The notes under the pieces: model-generated
What the model was told of the DNA's origin: nothing
Seen by the model: the letters and a program-made list of their open reading frames with translations, nothing else
The model's database searches: none
Shown here: positions 44,716 through 53,618 of the stretch, piece by piece
How positions within the stretch are numbered: the stretch's first letter is position 1
How the letters are laid out: the number at the start of each line of letters is the position of its first letter
NCBI RefSeq assembly: GCF_035917455.1
Contig: NZ_CP109078.1
Span: 124,001 to 188,000, forward strand
Length of the DNA: 64,000 bases
From: Micromonospora sp. NBC_01796
GTDB lineage: Bacteria > Actinomycetota > Actinomycetes > Mycobacteriales > Micromonosporaceae
Direction: 5' to 3'
Made by a program: the position numbers and the translations under genes

Positions 44716-45750
44716 TCAGGTAAGGGCGGACAGGGCCCGGTCCACGTCCGACGGGGTGGAGTAGAGGTGGAAGGAGGCGCGGACGCGGCCCGCCCGGACG
44801 GCGGCCCGGATGCCGGCGGCGGCCAGCCGCTCCTCCGCGCCGGGTACGTCCACCGTCACGATCGCGCTGTTGCCGGGCGGCTGCCCCAGGCCGGTGAGGA
44901 ACCGGTTGGCCAGGGCCACGTTGTGGTCCCGGATCGCCGGCAGGCCGATCTCGGCGACGAGTTCCAGGGCGGGCGCCGCCCCGACGTAGCTGAACCAGGC
45001 CGGGGAGAGGTCGAACCGGCGGGCGTCGGTGGCCAGGCGCAGCGGCGGCCCGTAGTAGGAGCCGTGCGGGTCCTCGCCCGCGTACCAGCCGGCGGCGAGC
45101 GGGGTGAGCCGGTCCCGCAGCGCCGGGGCGAGGTAACCGAACGCGGCACCCCTGGGTGCCATCAACCACTTGTACGCGCCCACCACCACCGCGTCGGCCA
45201 GTCCCGCGTCGAACGGCAGCCAGCCGCAGCTCTGGGTCGCGTCGACCACCACCAGGGCGCCGTGCGTACGGGCCGCCACCACCACCGACTCGTACTCGGC
45301 GACCGCCCCGGTGGCGGACTGAACCAGGCTGAACGCGACCAGGTCGGTGGACGCGTCGATCGACTCGACCAGCCGCGCCGCCGGTACGGTCCGTACCCGT
45401 ACGCCCCGGTCGGTGTGCACCAGCCAGGGGAAGAGGTTCGAGGTGAACTCCTCCTCCGGCGCCAGTACGGTGGTGCCGGCCGGCAGTGCGGCGGCGATCG
45501 GGGCGAGCAACTGGGAGACCCCGGCGCCCACGCACACGTCGGCGACCGGCACCCCGACCAACCCGGCGAACGCGGTCCGGGACCGGTCGGCCGCCGCACC
45601 CCACCCCTCCCACGAGGTGGCCCCGACCTGCCACTCGCCCAGTGCCCGCTGCAACGCCTCCCAGCCCGGTCGGGGCGGCAGCCCGTAGCTTGCGGTGTTG
45701 AGCCAGCCCGGCTCGGGGTTCCACAGCTGCTGTGCGCGTACGAGATCCAT
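44716..45750 (-). CDS. Aminotransferase class V-fold PLP-dependent enzyme
   Basis: 344 aa. The PLP-binding Lys lies in VVVGAYKWLMAPRG and the Asp before it in LVVVDATQSCGW, the class V pattern also seen in cysteine desulfurase-like and kynureninase-like enzymes. The N-terminus WLNTASYGLPPRP is typical of the isopenicillin-N-epimerase-like group. It lacks an Fe-S scaffold neighbour, so a desulfurase role is not supported. The substrate is unknown. It is a single gene, convergent with nothing obvious and spaced 98 bases from the YVTN lipoprotein. Confidence 0.83.
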   Translation of the reverse strand: MDLVRAQQLWNPEPGWLNTASYGLPPRPGWEALQRALGEWQVGATSWEGWGAAADRSRTAFAGLVGVPVADVCVGAGVSQLLAPIAAALPAGTTVLAPEEEFTSNLFPWLVHTDRGVRVRTVPAARLVESIDASTDLVAFSLVQSATGAVAEYESVVVAARTHGALVVVDATQSCGWLPFDAGLADAVVVGAYKWLMAPRGAAFGYLAPALRDRLTPLAAGWYAGEDPHGSYYGPPLRLATDARRFDLSPAWFSYVGAAPALELVAEIGLPAIRDHNVALANRFLTGLGQPPGNSAIVTVDVPGAEERLAAAGIRAAVRAGRVRASFHLYSTPSDVDRALSALT

Positions 45751-45848
45751 GGCCGCAGGGTAGGCCGCGGCCCGGACCGGCCGGTGTGGCCTGCGTCACC
45801 GCCCGTTCGGGACGGTCACGGTGGGCCTGTGCCCGGGTAGGACCCCGG

Positions 45849-47039
45849 TCAGCGGATGTTGGCGGTGTGGCCCAGGGAGTAGCGGCCCGGTTGGGGCCAG
45901 ATGGTCAGGCCGTGCGGGCCGGAGCCGACCGGGATCCGGGCCAGCAGCCGCCCGTCGGCGGTGCTCATCGCGTACACCTCGTCGTGGTAGCGGCCGGAGA
46001 GCCAGAGCACCCGCCCGTCGGCCGAGAGCCCGCCCATGTCCGGGCTGCCCCCGTCGGGGATCCGCCAGAGTCCGGCCGTGGTGAGCGTGGCCAGGTCGAT
46101 CAGGCTCACGGTGCCCTCGTCCCGGTTGGTCACGTACGCGAGGGTGCCGTCCCGGCTGAAGTAGATGCCGTGCGCGCCCTTGCCGGTGGGGATGAACCCG
46201 GTCCGGCGGGTGGCCGCCCCGTCGAAGACGTACACACCGGCCGCCATCATGTCCGCGACCAGGAAGTGCCGCCCGTCCGGGGTGAGCCGGGTGTCCTGCG
46301 GCATCCCGTCGGCCACCACGTCCAGGTCGAACTGGCGCACCTTGGTCCGCGTGACCGCGTCGACCACCAGCATCCGGTTGTCGAACTCGCAGCTCACCAG
46401 CATGGTCCGGCCGTCGACCGAGTAGTCCATGTGGTTGATCCCGGCGCACTCCGGAAACGTCACCGAGCTGGTCCGTTCCCAGGTGGCGGCGTCGTAGAAG
46501 TCGAGTCGCTGGTAGAACTCGGCGACCACGATCCCCTGCTTGCCGTCGGGGGTGAAGTACAGGTTGTAGACGTCCTGCACGTCGATCATCTTGCCCGGCG
46601 TGCCGGTACGCGGGTCGATCGGCACCAGCCCGCCGGACGGGACCTGACTGGAGGCGACGTAGAGCGTGCGCAGGTCGTAGGACGGGACCACGTGCTGCGG
46701 TTCCGGGCCGCCGGGGAACTTGTCCACCACCTCGTACGTCTCCGGGTCGATCACCCACACGTCGTCGCTGCCGGTGTTCGGGACGTACACCAGGGGTTTG
46801 TCACCGCGTACCGCCTCGATGAACTGATCGGCGCCGGCGGCTGCGTACACGTTCGTTGTGGAGGTGTAGGGCGGCATGCCGGCGATCAGCTCCAGGGCCG
46901 GCGTGGCCTGCGGCTCGGCCTGCTGGCCGGGAGGGACCGAGGCCCGTCCGGACGGCCGCGGCGTCTGCTCGGTGCAGGCGGTGAGCGCGATCAGCAGGGT
47001 CAGCACGGACCCGGCGAGGATTTTCTGCCCTCTGGTCAC
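45849..47039 (-). CDS. YVTN-type beta-propeller lipoprotein
   Basis: 396 aa from GTG 47039. A lipoprotein signal (ILAGSVLTLLIALTAC) ends at Cys22. The mature part has repeated propeller blades with the YVPNTGSDDVWVIDPET, LYVASSQV, NLYFTPDGKQGIVVAEF, GIYFSRDGTLAYVTNRDEG and LWLSGRYHDEVYAMSTADG motifs, i.e. seven-bladed YVTN repeats. It should sit outside the membrane. No catalytic residues are recognisable, so its role (binding, cell-surface, or accessory to a redox enzyme) is unknown. A strong terminator lies upstream. Confidence 0.88.
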   Translation of the reverse strand: MTRGQKILAGSVLTLLIALTACTEQTPRPSGRASVPPGQQAEPQATPALELIAGMPPYTSTTNVYAAAGADQFIEAVRGDKPLVYVPNTGSDDVWVIDPETYEVVDKFPGGPEPQHVVPSYDLRTLYVASSQVPSGGLVPIDPRTGTPGKMIDVQDVYNLYFTPDGKQGIVVAEFYQRLDFYDAATWERTSSVTFPECAGINHMDYSVDGRTMLVSCEFDNRMLVVDAVTRTKVRQFDLDVVADGMPQDTRLTPDGRHFLVADMMAAGVYVFDGAATRRTGFIPTGKGAHGIYFSRDGTLAYVTNRDEGTVSLIDLATLTTAGLWRIPDGGSPDMGGLSADGRVLWLSGRYHDEVYAMSTADGRLLARIPVGSGPHGLTIWPQPGRYSLGHTANIR

Positions 47040-47084
47040 GGCCTGACTTTACCGACGAAACCTCGCAAATTTCGCTTTACATAC

Positions 47085-47128
47085 TTTTCGGGCCATCCAC
47101 CCGTCGCGCGGGGTGGATGGCCCGAAAA
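47085..47128 (-). terminator. Strong terminator after the dicarboxylate carrier
   Basis: Perfect 18-base arms (TTTTCGGGCCATCCACCC and its complement) with an eight-base loop, ending in TTTT, lie 16 bases after the carrier gene stop on the minus strand. Confidence 0.9.
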
Positions 47129-47143
47129 CCGGGTCGGTGACGG

Positions 47144-48538
47144 TCAGTTTCTCGCGCCCGCCGACGCCGGCTCGGCACCCTCGGACGCGGTCCGGTCGCC
47201 GGAGTCGTCGTCCGGCGTCTCGTCGTCCGCCGGCCCGTGCTCGTCGACCATGGTCGACTCGTCGAACGGCCGCTCACCGGAGAGCACCGCGAGCGCCTGT
47301 TCCTTGTCGAACTCGCGGGTCCAGGTGCCGATCAGTACGGTCGCCACCGCGTTGCCGGCGAAGTTGGTCAGCGCGCGGGCCTCGGACATGAAGCGGTCGA
47401 TGCCCACGATCAGGCCCACCCCGTCGACCAGGTCCGGCCGGTGGCTCTGCAACCCGCCGGCCAGGGTGGCGAGCCCGGCACCGGTGATGCCGGCCGCCCC
47501 CTTGGACGCGATGACCATGAAGACCAGCAGGGAGATCTGCTCACTGATGGCGAGTGGCTTGCCCAGCGCCTCGGCCACGAAGAGCGAGGCCATGGTCAGG
47601 TAGATCGCGGTGCCGTCGAGGTTGAACGAGTAGCCGGTCGGGACGGTGATGCCGACCACCGGCTTGCTCACCCCGAAGTGCTCCATCTTGGCGATCAGCC
47701 GGGGCAGCGCCGACTCCGAGGAGGAGGTGGAGAGGATCAGCAGGAACTCCCGGCCCAGGTAACGCAGCAGGGAGAAGATCGAGATGCCGGCGATGAGGCG
47801 GAGCAGCAGCCCCAGGATGACGACGACGAAGATCAGACAGGTGGCGTAGAAGCCGATCATGATCTGGGCCAGGCTCTTGAGCGCGTCCATCCCGGTCGCG
47901 CCGACCACGGCGGCGATCGCACCGAACGCACCGATCGGCGCCAGCCACATGACCATCGTCAGGATCTTGAAGACCAGCCGCTGGATCACACCGACGGCCC
48001 GCAGGACCGGCTCACCCCGGCGTCCCATCGCCTGTACGGCGAAGCCGACGAGGAGCGCGACCAGCAGGGTCTGCAACACCTCACCCTCGGTCAACGCCGA
48101 CAGCAGCGAGGTCGGGATGATGCCGAGCAGGAAGTCGACCGTACCCTCGCTCTCCCCGCTGACCTGGGCCTGGCCGGCGGCGGCCTGAGCCGCACCGAGG
48201 TGCAGGCCCGAGCCGGGGTGGACGATGTTGCCGACCACGAGCCCGATGGCGAGCGCCACCGTCGACATGATCAGGAAGTAGCCGAGCGCCAGGCCGCCGA
48301 CCTTGCCGACCTTGGCGGCCTGCCGGACCGAGCCGACGCCGAGCACGATGGTGCAGAAGATGATCGGGCTGATCATCATCTTGATCAGCGCGACGAAGCC
48401 GGTACCGATCGGCTTCAGCTCCTTGGCCGCCTCCGGCGCGGCGAAGCCGAGGACGATGCCGGCGACGACGGCGACGATGACGGCAAGGTACAGATAGTGG
48501 GTGCGGTCCCGTCGTGGCCGGGCGGTGGGGGTGTCCAT
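47144..48538 (-). CDS. dctA: C4-dicarboxylate/cation symporter (DctA family)
   Basis: 464 aa from ATG 48538; the frame is open for 35 codons upstream, but that part is not conserved. About eight helices and two re-entrant loops are present, with MISPIIFCTIVLGVGSV, LSTSSSESALPRLI (Ser-rich loop) and VPTGYSFNLDGTAIYL, the hallmark substrate- and ion-binding blocks of the DAACS family. It should import succinate, fumarate or malate with protons or Na+. A CitA/DcuS-type sensor kinase gene is divergent across about 140 bases and probably regulates it. The acidic C-terminal tail is a species feature. Confidence 0.93.
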   Translation of the reverse strand: MDTPTARPRRDRTHYLYLAVIVAVVAGIVLGFAAPEAAKELKPIGTGFVALIKMMISPIIFCTIVLGVGSVRQAAKVGKVGGLALGYFLIMSTVALAIGLVVGNIVHPGSGLHLGAAQAAAGQAQVSGESEGTVDFLLGIIPTSLLSALTEGEVLQTLLVALLVGFAVQAMGRRGEPVLRAVGVIQRLVFKILTMVMWLAPIGAFGAIAAVVGATGMDALKSLAQIMIGFYATCLIFVVVILGLLLRLIAGISIFSLLRYLGREFLLILSTSSSESALPRLIAKMEHFGVSKPVVGITVPTGYSFNLDGTAIYLTMASLFVAEALGKPLAISEQISLLVFMVIASKGAAGITGAGLATLAGGLQSHRPDLVDGVGLIVGIDRFMSEARALTNFAGNAVATVLIGTWTREFDKEQALAVLSGERPFDESTMVDEHGPADDETPDDDSGDRTASEGAEPASAGARN

Positions 48539-48678
48539 GACCGAGACTGTGGCCTGGATCTCACGAGCACACATCCTTGCGTTCATTGTGTTCACCGCGC
48601 CGACCCCAACCCGAAACAACGAGATGTTCCCCGGCGTCGTCAAGCGCCGGACCCGTCACACAGGGAACACTGGTGCGC

Positions 48679-50286
48679 ATGTCCAGACGACGATGGAGCA
48701 TCGCGGGCCAGCTCTTCGCCCTGCAGGTCCTGGTCGTCACCCTCCTGGTGGTGGCCGGCATGGCCGGGGCGGTGCTGCTCGCCCGTGCCGACGTACGCGA
48801 CGCCGCCAAGGAGGAGGTGCTCGCGGTGGCCGAGGCTGTCGCCCGGTCCCCCGACGTGGCAACCGCACTGCGCTCCCCCGACCCCGCCGCCACCCTCCAG
48901 CCGTACGCGGAATCGACCCGCCGGGCCACCGGGACCGACTTCATCGTGGTGATGGCACCCGACCGCACCCGCTACTCGCACCCCAACCCGGCACAGATCG
49001 GTCACCCCTTCGTCGGCGAGATCGAACCCGCGCTCGCCGGCCGGGCGTTCACCACGATCAACATCGGCACCCTGGGCGAGTCCGTCCGGGCGGTGGTGCC
49101 GGTACGCGCCGAGGGCGGCACGGTCATCGGCCTGGTCTCGGTCGGCATCACCACCGAGGCGATCAACCGCAAGCTGCTCGCCCAGGCACCCGCCCTCGCC
49201 CTCGCCACCGCCGCCGCACTCGCCCTCGCCGCCGCCGGATCCTGGCTGCTCAGCCGCCGCCTGCGCCGACAGACCCATGGCCTCGGCCCGGCCCAGATCA
49301 CCCGGATGTACGAGTACTACGACGCCGTCCTGCACTCGGTACGGGAGGGGCTGGTCGTACTCACCCCGGACCGGCGGGTGGCCCTGATGAACGACGAGGC
49401 GCGGCGCCTGCTCGGGCTCACCGGGGCGCAACCGGTGCAGGACCGCCCGGTCGCCGAGCTCGGCTTCCCCCCGTCCGTCGCCGACCTGATCATCTCCGGC
49501 CGACCCGCACACGACGAGCCGATGCTCGCCGGTGACCGGGTCCTGGTCGCCAACCAGCGGCCCACCACCTTCGGCGGCCGGGCGGTCGGGACCGTACTGA
49601 CCCTGCGCGACCACACCGAGCTGCGCACCCTGGCCAGCGAACTCGACTCCGTACGCGGACTCAGCGAAGCACTCCAGGCACAGGCGCACGAGTCGGCGAA
49701 CCGGCTGCACACCGTACTGACGCTGGTGGAGCTGGGGCGTACGGACGAGGCGGTGCAGCTCGCCACCGCCGAGCTGACCCTCGCCCAGCAACTCACCGAC
49801 CGGGTCGTCGGCGCGGTCACCGAACCGGCGCTGGCCGCCCTCCTGCTCGGCAAGTCCGCCCAGGCCGGTGAACGGGGCGTGGACCTGGTCGTCGACCCCG
49901 ACTCCCGCCTCGACGGCAACCCGCTGCCCATCGGCGACCTGCTCACCGTCGTCGGCAACCTGGTCGACAACGCCCTCGAAGCCGTCGGTGGCACCGAACC
50001 GCCCCGACAGGTCCGGGTCTTCGTCGGCGCCACCGACCGGGAGGTGACCGTACGGGTCGCCGACAGCGGCCCCGGACTGGACCCGGCGCAGGTCACGGAC
50101 GCGTTCCGGCGGGGCTGGTCGACCAAGAGCGCCGGCCGGGGACTCGGTTTGGCGCTGGTCGGACAGGTGGTGTCCCGCTATGACGGCAAGGTCGACGTGA
50201 GCCGTCCCGCCGCAGGTGGCACGCTGTTCAGCGTCCGGCTGCCGATCCCGGCCCGGCTACCGATCCCCCGGGAGTCCCCGACGTGA
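48679..50286 (+). CDS. CitA/DcuS-type sensor histidine kinase
   Basis: 535 aa from ATG 48679 (a GTG two codons earlier is possible). Two transmembrane helices (about 10-34 and 175-195) flank an extracytoplasmic sensor domain with the CitA/DcuS-like FTTINIGTLGESVRAVVPV. A PAS domain follows, and the kinase core has the unusual H-box QAHESANRLHTVLTLVELG, typical of this subfamily, plus N-box VVGNLVDNALEAVGG and DSGPGLDP. It should sense a C4-dicarboxylate or citrate outside the cell. The stop overlaps the response regulator gene by GTGA, and the divergent dctA gene is its likely target. Confidence 0.92.
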   Translation: MSRRRWSIAGQLFALQVLVVTLLVVAGMAGAVLLARADVRDAAKEEVLAVAEAVARSPDVATALRSPDPAATLQPYAESTRRATGTDFIVVMAPDRTRYSHPNPAQIGHPFVGEIEPALAGRAFTTINIGTLGESVRAVVPVRAEGGTVIGLVSVGITTEAINRKLLAQAPALALATAAALALAAAGSWLLSRRLRRQTHGLGPAQITRMYEYYDAVLHSVREGLVVLTPDRRVALMNDEARRLLGLTGAQPVQDRPVAELGFPPSVADLIISGRPAHDEPMLAGDRVLVANQRPTTFGGRAVGTVLTLRDHTELRTLASELDSVRGLSEALQAQAHESANRLHTVLTLVELGRTDEAVQLATAELTLAQQLTDRVVGAVTEPALAALLLGKSAQAGERGVDLVVDPDSRLDGNPLPIGDLLTVVGNLVDNALEAVGGTEPPRQVRVFVGATDREVTVRVADSGPGLDPAQVTDAFRRGWSTKSAGRGLGLALVGQVVSRYDGKVDVSRPAAGGTLFSVRLPIPARLPIPRESPT

Positions 50287-50966
50287 CCACCATCCGGGTG
50301 CTGGTCGTGGAGGACGAGCCCCTGCTCGCCGACGCCCACCGCGCCTACACCGAACGGGTGCCCGGCTTCGCCGTGGTCGGGGTCGTGCACACCGCCCGGG
50401 ACGCGATGGCCGCCCTGCGCGCGGGTGGTGGCGACGGCGTGGACCTCGTACTGCTGGATTTCCGGCTGCCCGACCTGCACGGCCTGGACGTCTGCCGGGC
50501 CCTGCGGGCGGCCGGCAGCAGCACCGACGTGCTCGCCGTGACCTCGGCCCGGGACCTCACCATGGTCCGGGCCGCGGTCGCCCTCGGGGTCACCCACTAC
50601 CTGCTCAAGCCGTTCACCTTCGCCGCGTTCCGCGACAAGCTGGAGCGGTACGCCGAATACCGCCGCCAGGCTCTCGCCGACGGCACGGTGGTGGCCCAGC
50701 ACGAGGTCGACCGGATGTTCGCCACGTTGCGCGGCGCGGACGCCGACACCCTGCCCAAGGGGCTCGGCACGGAGACCCTGGACGCGGTCCTGGCGGTGCT
50801 GCGGGCCGAGCCGGGACTGTCGGCGACCGAGGTGTCGACCCGGACCGGCACCTCCCGGGTGACCGCCCGCCGCTACCTCGAACACCTGGTCGGGACCGGC
50901 CGGGTGAGCCGCAGTTCCCGGTACGGCACCCCCGGCCGCCCCGAGGTCGAGTACCGCCCGACCTAG
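50283..50966 (+). CDS. Response regulator of the CitB/DcuR class
   Basis: 227 aa from GTG 50283. The receiver domain has the phospho-acceptor Asp in LVLLDFRLPDLHGL (about residue 57), the Thr of VLAVTSARDL and Lys of LLKPFTF. The C-terminal output domain is an IclR/CitT-like helix-turn-helix (ATEVSTRTGTSRVTARRYLEHLVGTGRVSRSSRYG). It overlaps the kinase gene by four bases. It should activate dctA, divergent from the kinase gene, in response to external dicarboxylate. Direct target sites are not recognisable. Confidence 0.92.
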   Translation: MTTIRVLVVEDEPLLADAHRAYTERVPGFAVVGVVHTARDAMAALRAGGGDGVDLVLLDFRLPDLHGLDVCRALRAAGSSTDVLAVTSARDLTMVRAAVALGVTHYLLKPFTFAAFRDKLERYAEYRRQALADGTVVAQHEVDRMFATLRGADADTLPKGLGTETLDAVLAVLRAEPGLSATEVSTRTGTSRVTARRYLEHLVGTGRVSRSSRYGTPGRPEVEYRPT

Positions 50967-51042
50967 CCCCGCCCGGTCAGCTCCCCTTCACCACCGACTC
51001 CTCCAGGTCGCCTGCGTCACGCGGTTGCCAGTGTGGATTCCG

Positions 51043-51603
51043 TCAGGCCGGGTCGTGTCGCTCGCCGCCGCCCTTGCGCCGCTTCCGTGCCGATCGAGCC
51101 AGGAGCTGGTCCCCCCACAGGACGACGACCAGGCCGATACCGCCGAGCACGGCGAGCAGCAGGCCGAACGGGATCCCGCCCCAGGAGTTGAAGAAGAAGA
51201 CCGAGTCGTCGGTGTTCCCGTTGGCCGCGACGAACTCCTCCGGTCGATCCGGGTCGACCCACACGGTGCTCTCCCGTACGGGATCGCGGTGACAGCCGGT
51301 CTGCCCGGCACACAGGATCCGCTTCGTGTACAGCTCGCCCTGGTACAGGTACGTGACCTTCACGGTGTCGGTGCCGCCGCCGCGTCCCATCGTGTCCCGA
51401 CGGTCCGACAACGTGGCGGCAACCGGTATCCCCTCGGCCCGGAGCCGCTCCGACTTCTGGGCGAGGTGCCACTTGTACGACCCCGTCGTGATGGCCAGCC
51501 CCAACCCCAACAGCAACACGACTGCCGACACGCCACCGATCTGGATCCTGGACCGCCGGTCCGCCGACCCGGCGCGGGCGGGCCTCGTCGACTTCCGGCC
51601 CAT
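51043..51603 (-). CDS. DUF3592-like membrane protein
   Basis: 186 aa. Two transmembrane helices (about 22-41 and 143-163) flank an extracytoplasmic domain of ~100 residues with a YLYQGELYTKRILC block. VWVDPDRPEEFVA is typical of DUF3592 proteins (an SH3-like fold predicted at the membrane). The C-terminus is basic and cytoplasmic. Its function is unknown. The ATG 51603 is preceded by AGGAG. It has no clear operon partner. Confidence 0.72.
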   Translation of the reverse strand: MGRKSTRPARAGSADRRSRIQIGGVSAVVLLLGLGLAITTGSYKWHLAQKSERLRAEGIPVAATLSDRRDTMGRGGGTDTVKVTYLYQGELYTKRILCAGQTGCHRDPVRESTVWVDPDRPEEFVAANGNTDDSVFFFNSWGGIPFGLLLAVLGGIGLVVVLWGDQLLARSARKRRKGGGERHDPA

Positions 51604-51845
51604 CAGTGGTCGACTCCTGACGACGGGCCACCGCTGTTGGTTCCCGCACGTCGCCGGGCGGCCTCCCGGCTGCCGAGCCGGGTCACCACCAGCCCCGCGG
51701 GTCTGTCGAAGGCGGCGGCTTACCCGTCACCCGCTTTTTCCGGCCCACCTGACACCCGCCCGTCCGTCGGCACCCATCCAAGATTCACCACAACGATCCG
51801 ACAGGGTGTCAAGGGTCCACCACCACCGGAAGGCCGGGTGTCCAC

Positions 51846-53618
51846 TCAGGAGGACGGGGTTCGTTCGGCGTGCCAGGAGTTCCAGAGTGCGGCGTACGCA
51901 CCGTCGGCGGCCACCAGGTCGTGATGGGTGCCGAGTTCGGAGATCCGACCGTCCTCCAGCACCGCCACCCGGTCCGCGTCGTGCGCGGTGTGCAGGCGGT
52001 GGGCGATCGCGATCACCGTACGCCCGGCGAGGACCGCGGCCAGCGCCCGCTCGGTGTTGCGTGCGGTGGTCGGGTCGAGCAGCGCGGTCGCCTCGTCCAG
52101 GATCAGCGTGTGCGGGTCGGCCAGCACCACCCGGGCCAGCGCGAGTTGCTGGGCCTGTGCCCCGTCGAGCCGGTGACCGGCCTCGCCCAACTCGGTGTCC
52201 AGCCCGTCGGGCAGGTCGTCGACCCAGTCGGCGCCGACCGCGGCGAGGGCGGCGCGCAACTCCCCGTCACCCGCCCCGGCCGACGCGACCAGCAGGTTGT
52301 CCCGCAACGAGTCGAGGAACACGTGGTGCTCCTGGGTGACCAGGACAACCTGGCGGCGAAGGCGTTCCGGTGGCAGGTCGACGATCGGCACCCCGCCGAC
52401 GGTCACACCGCCGGTACGCGGCCGGTCCACACCCGCGAGCAACCGGCCCAGGGTCGACTTGCCCGCACCGGAGGGCCCGACCAGGGCCAGCCGCTCGCCC
52501 GGCCGTACGGTCAGGTCGACGCCGTGCAGCACGTCGCGTACGCCGTCGTAGGCGTAGTGCACACCGGTCACCTCGATCCGGTCGTCGGCCGGTTCGGCGT
52601 ACGTCGGAGGCGCCGGTCGGGCGATCCGGTCCAGACCCTCGACCCGGGCGAACGAGGCACCGCTGCTCTGCAACTGCTCGACCCAGACCAGGATCGTGTC
52701 CAGCGGACTGGTCATCTGCCGCAGGTAGAGCGCTGCCGTGACGACCGTGCCGAGGCTCACCTCCCCCCGGCCGTACAGCACACCGCCGAGCAGGAGCACC
52801 CCGACCACCGGCAGGGTCTGTGAGATGTCCGTACCGGGGAAGAGCACGCTGCGCAGGAACAGGGTCCGCATCCGGGTACGCCGGCACCGCTCGATCGCCT
52901 CCAGGCAGGCGGTGATCCGGCGTTGTTGCAGTCCCAGCGCCTCGACCGTACGGGCACCGGAGGCGGTGGCGGCGAGCACCTCCGCGAGGCCCGAGTTCGC
53001 CTCCCCCTCGACCAGGTACGCGGGATGTGCGCGGCGCAGGTACCAGCGGCTGACGAGCCAGATGCCGAGCAGCCCGATCAGGCCGCAGGCACCGAGTGGC
53101 GGGGAGAGGACAAGAAGCGCGCCGAGGATGAAAACAACCTGGATGCCGGCGATGAACACGTCCGGCCCGGCGTCGCGCAGGGTGGTGCCGACGATGGCGA
53201 CGTCGGTGGTGCCCCGGGCGGTCAGGTCACCGGCGCCCACCCGCTCCACCACCGAGGTCGGCAGCGTCAGGACCCGGTCGACGAACTGCTCCCGGATCCG
53301 GGCCGAGGTCCGCTCGCCGAAGCGGTGGCCGAGGTAGCGGGCGTACCGGGTCAGCACCGCCTGGACCAGGGCGAAGGCCAGGATGGCAACGGCGATCCGG
53401 TCCACCGCGGCCACCCCGCCGCCGCTCTCGACCGTGTTGACGATGCGCCCGAGCAGCCACGGGCCGACCAGTCCGGCGGCTGCGGCGAGCGCGTTCAGCA
53501 CGATGACGGCGGCGAAGACACGTCCGTCGCGCCGGATCAGCCGCAGCGCCGCCCGGCGTACCCGTACCGGTTCGGCGACCGGCAGCCCGCCGCCCGCTGG
53601 TTCCGCCGGGGCGGTCAC
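51846..53618 (-). CDS. ABC exporter subunit (TMD-NBD), second half of a heterodimer with variant signature
   Basis: 590 aa from GTG 53618. Six helices (residues about 30-320) precede one nucleotide-binding domain. Walker A GPSGAGKSTLG and Walker B TLILDEATALLD are intact, but the signature reads RLDGAQAQQLALA (LDGAQ instead of LSGGQ). Its partner encoded just upstream has the opposite pattern, so one composite ATP site in the heterodimer should be active and the other dead. The start overlaps the partner's stop by GTGA. The exported substrate is unknown. Confidence 0.9.
   Translation of the reverse strand: MTAPAEPAGGGLPVAEPVRVRRAALRLIRRDGRVFAAVIVLNALAAAAGLVGPWLLGRIVNTVESGGGVAAVDRIAVAILAFALVQAVLTRYARYLGHRFGERTSARIREQFVDRVLTLPTSVVERVGAGDLTARGTTDVAIVGTTLRDAGPDVFIAGIQVVFILGALLVLSPPLGACGLIGLLGIWLVSRWYLRRAHPAYLVEGEANSGLAEVLAATASGARTVEALGLQQRRITACLEAIERCRRTRMRTLFLRSVLFPGTDISQTLPVVGVLLLGGVLYGRGEVSLGTVVTAALYLRQMTSPLDTILVWVEQLQSSGASFARVEGLDRIARPAPPTYAEPADDRIEVTGVHYAYDGVRDVLHGVDLTVRPGERLALVGPSGAGKSTLGRLLAGVDRPRTGGVTVGGVPIVDLPPERLRRQVVLVTQEHHVFLDSLRDNLLVASAGAGDGELRAALAAVGADWVDDLPDGLDTELGEAGHRLDGAQAQQLALARVVLADPHTLILDEATALLDPTTARNTERALAAVLAGRTVIAIAHRLHTAHDADRVAVLEDGRISELGTHHDLVAADGAYAALWNSWHAERTPSS

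Noticed and set aside
44716-45750. Cysteine desulfurase (SufS/NifS)
   Set aside because: The class V PLP fold is present, but the conserved Cys loop of desulfurases is not recognisable and no Fe-S assembly genes are adjacent.
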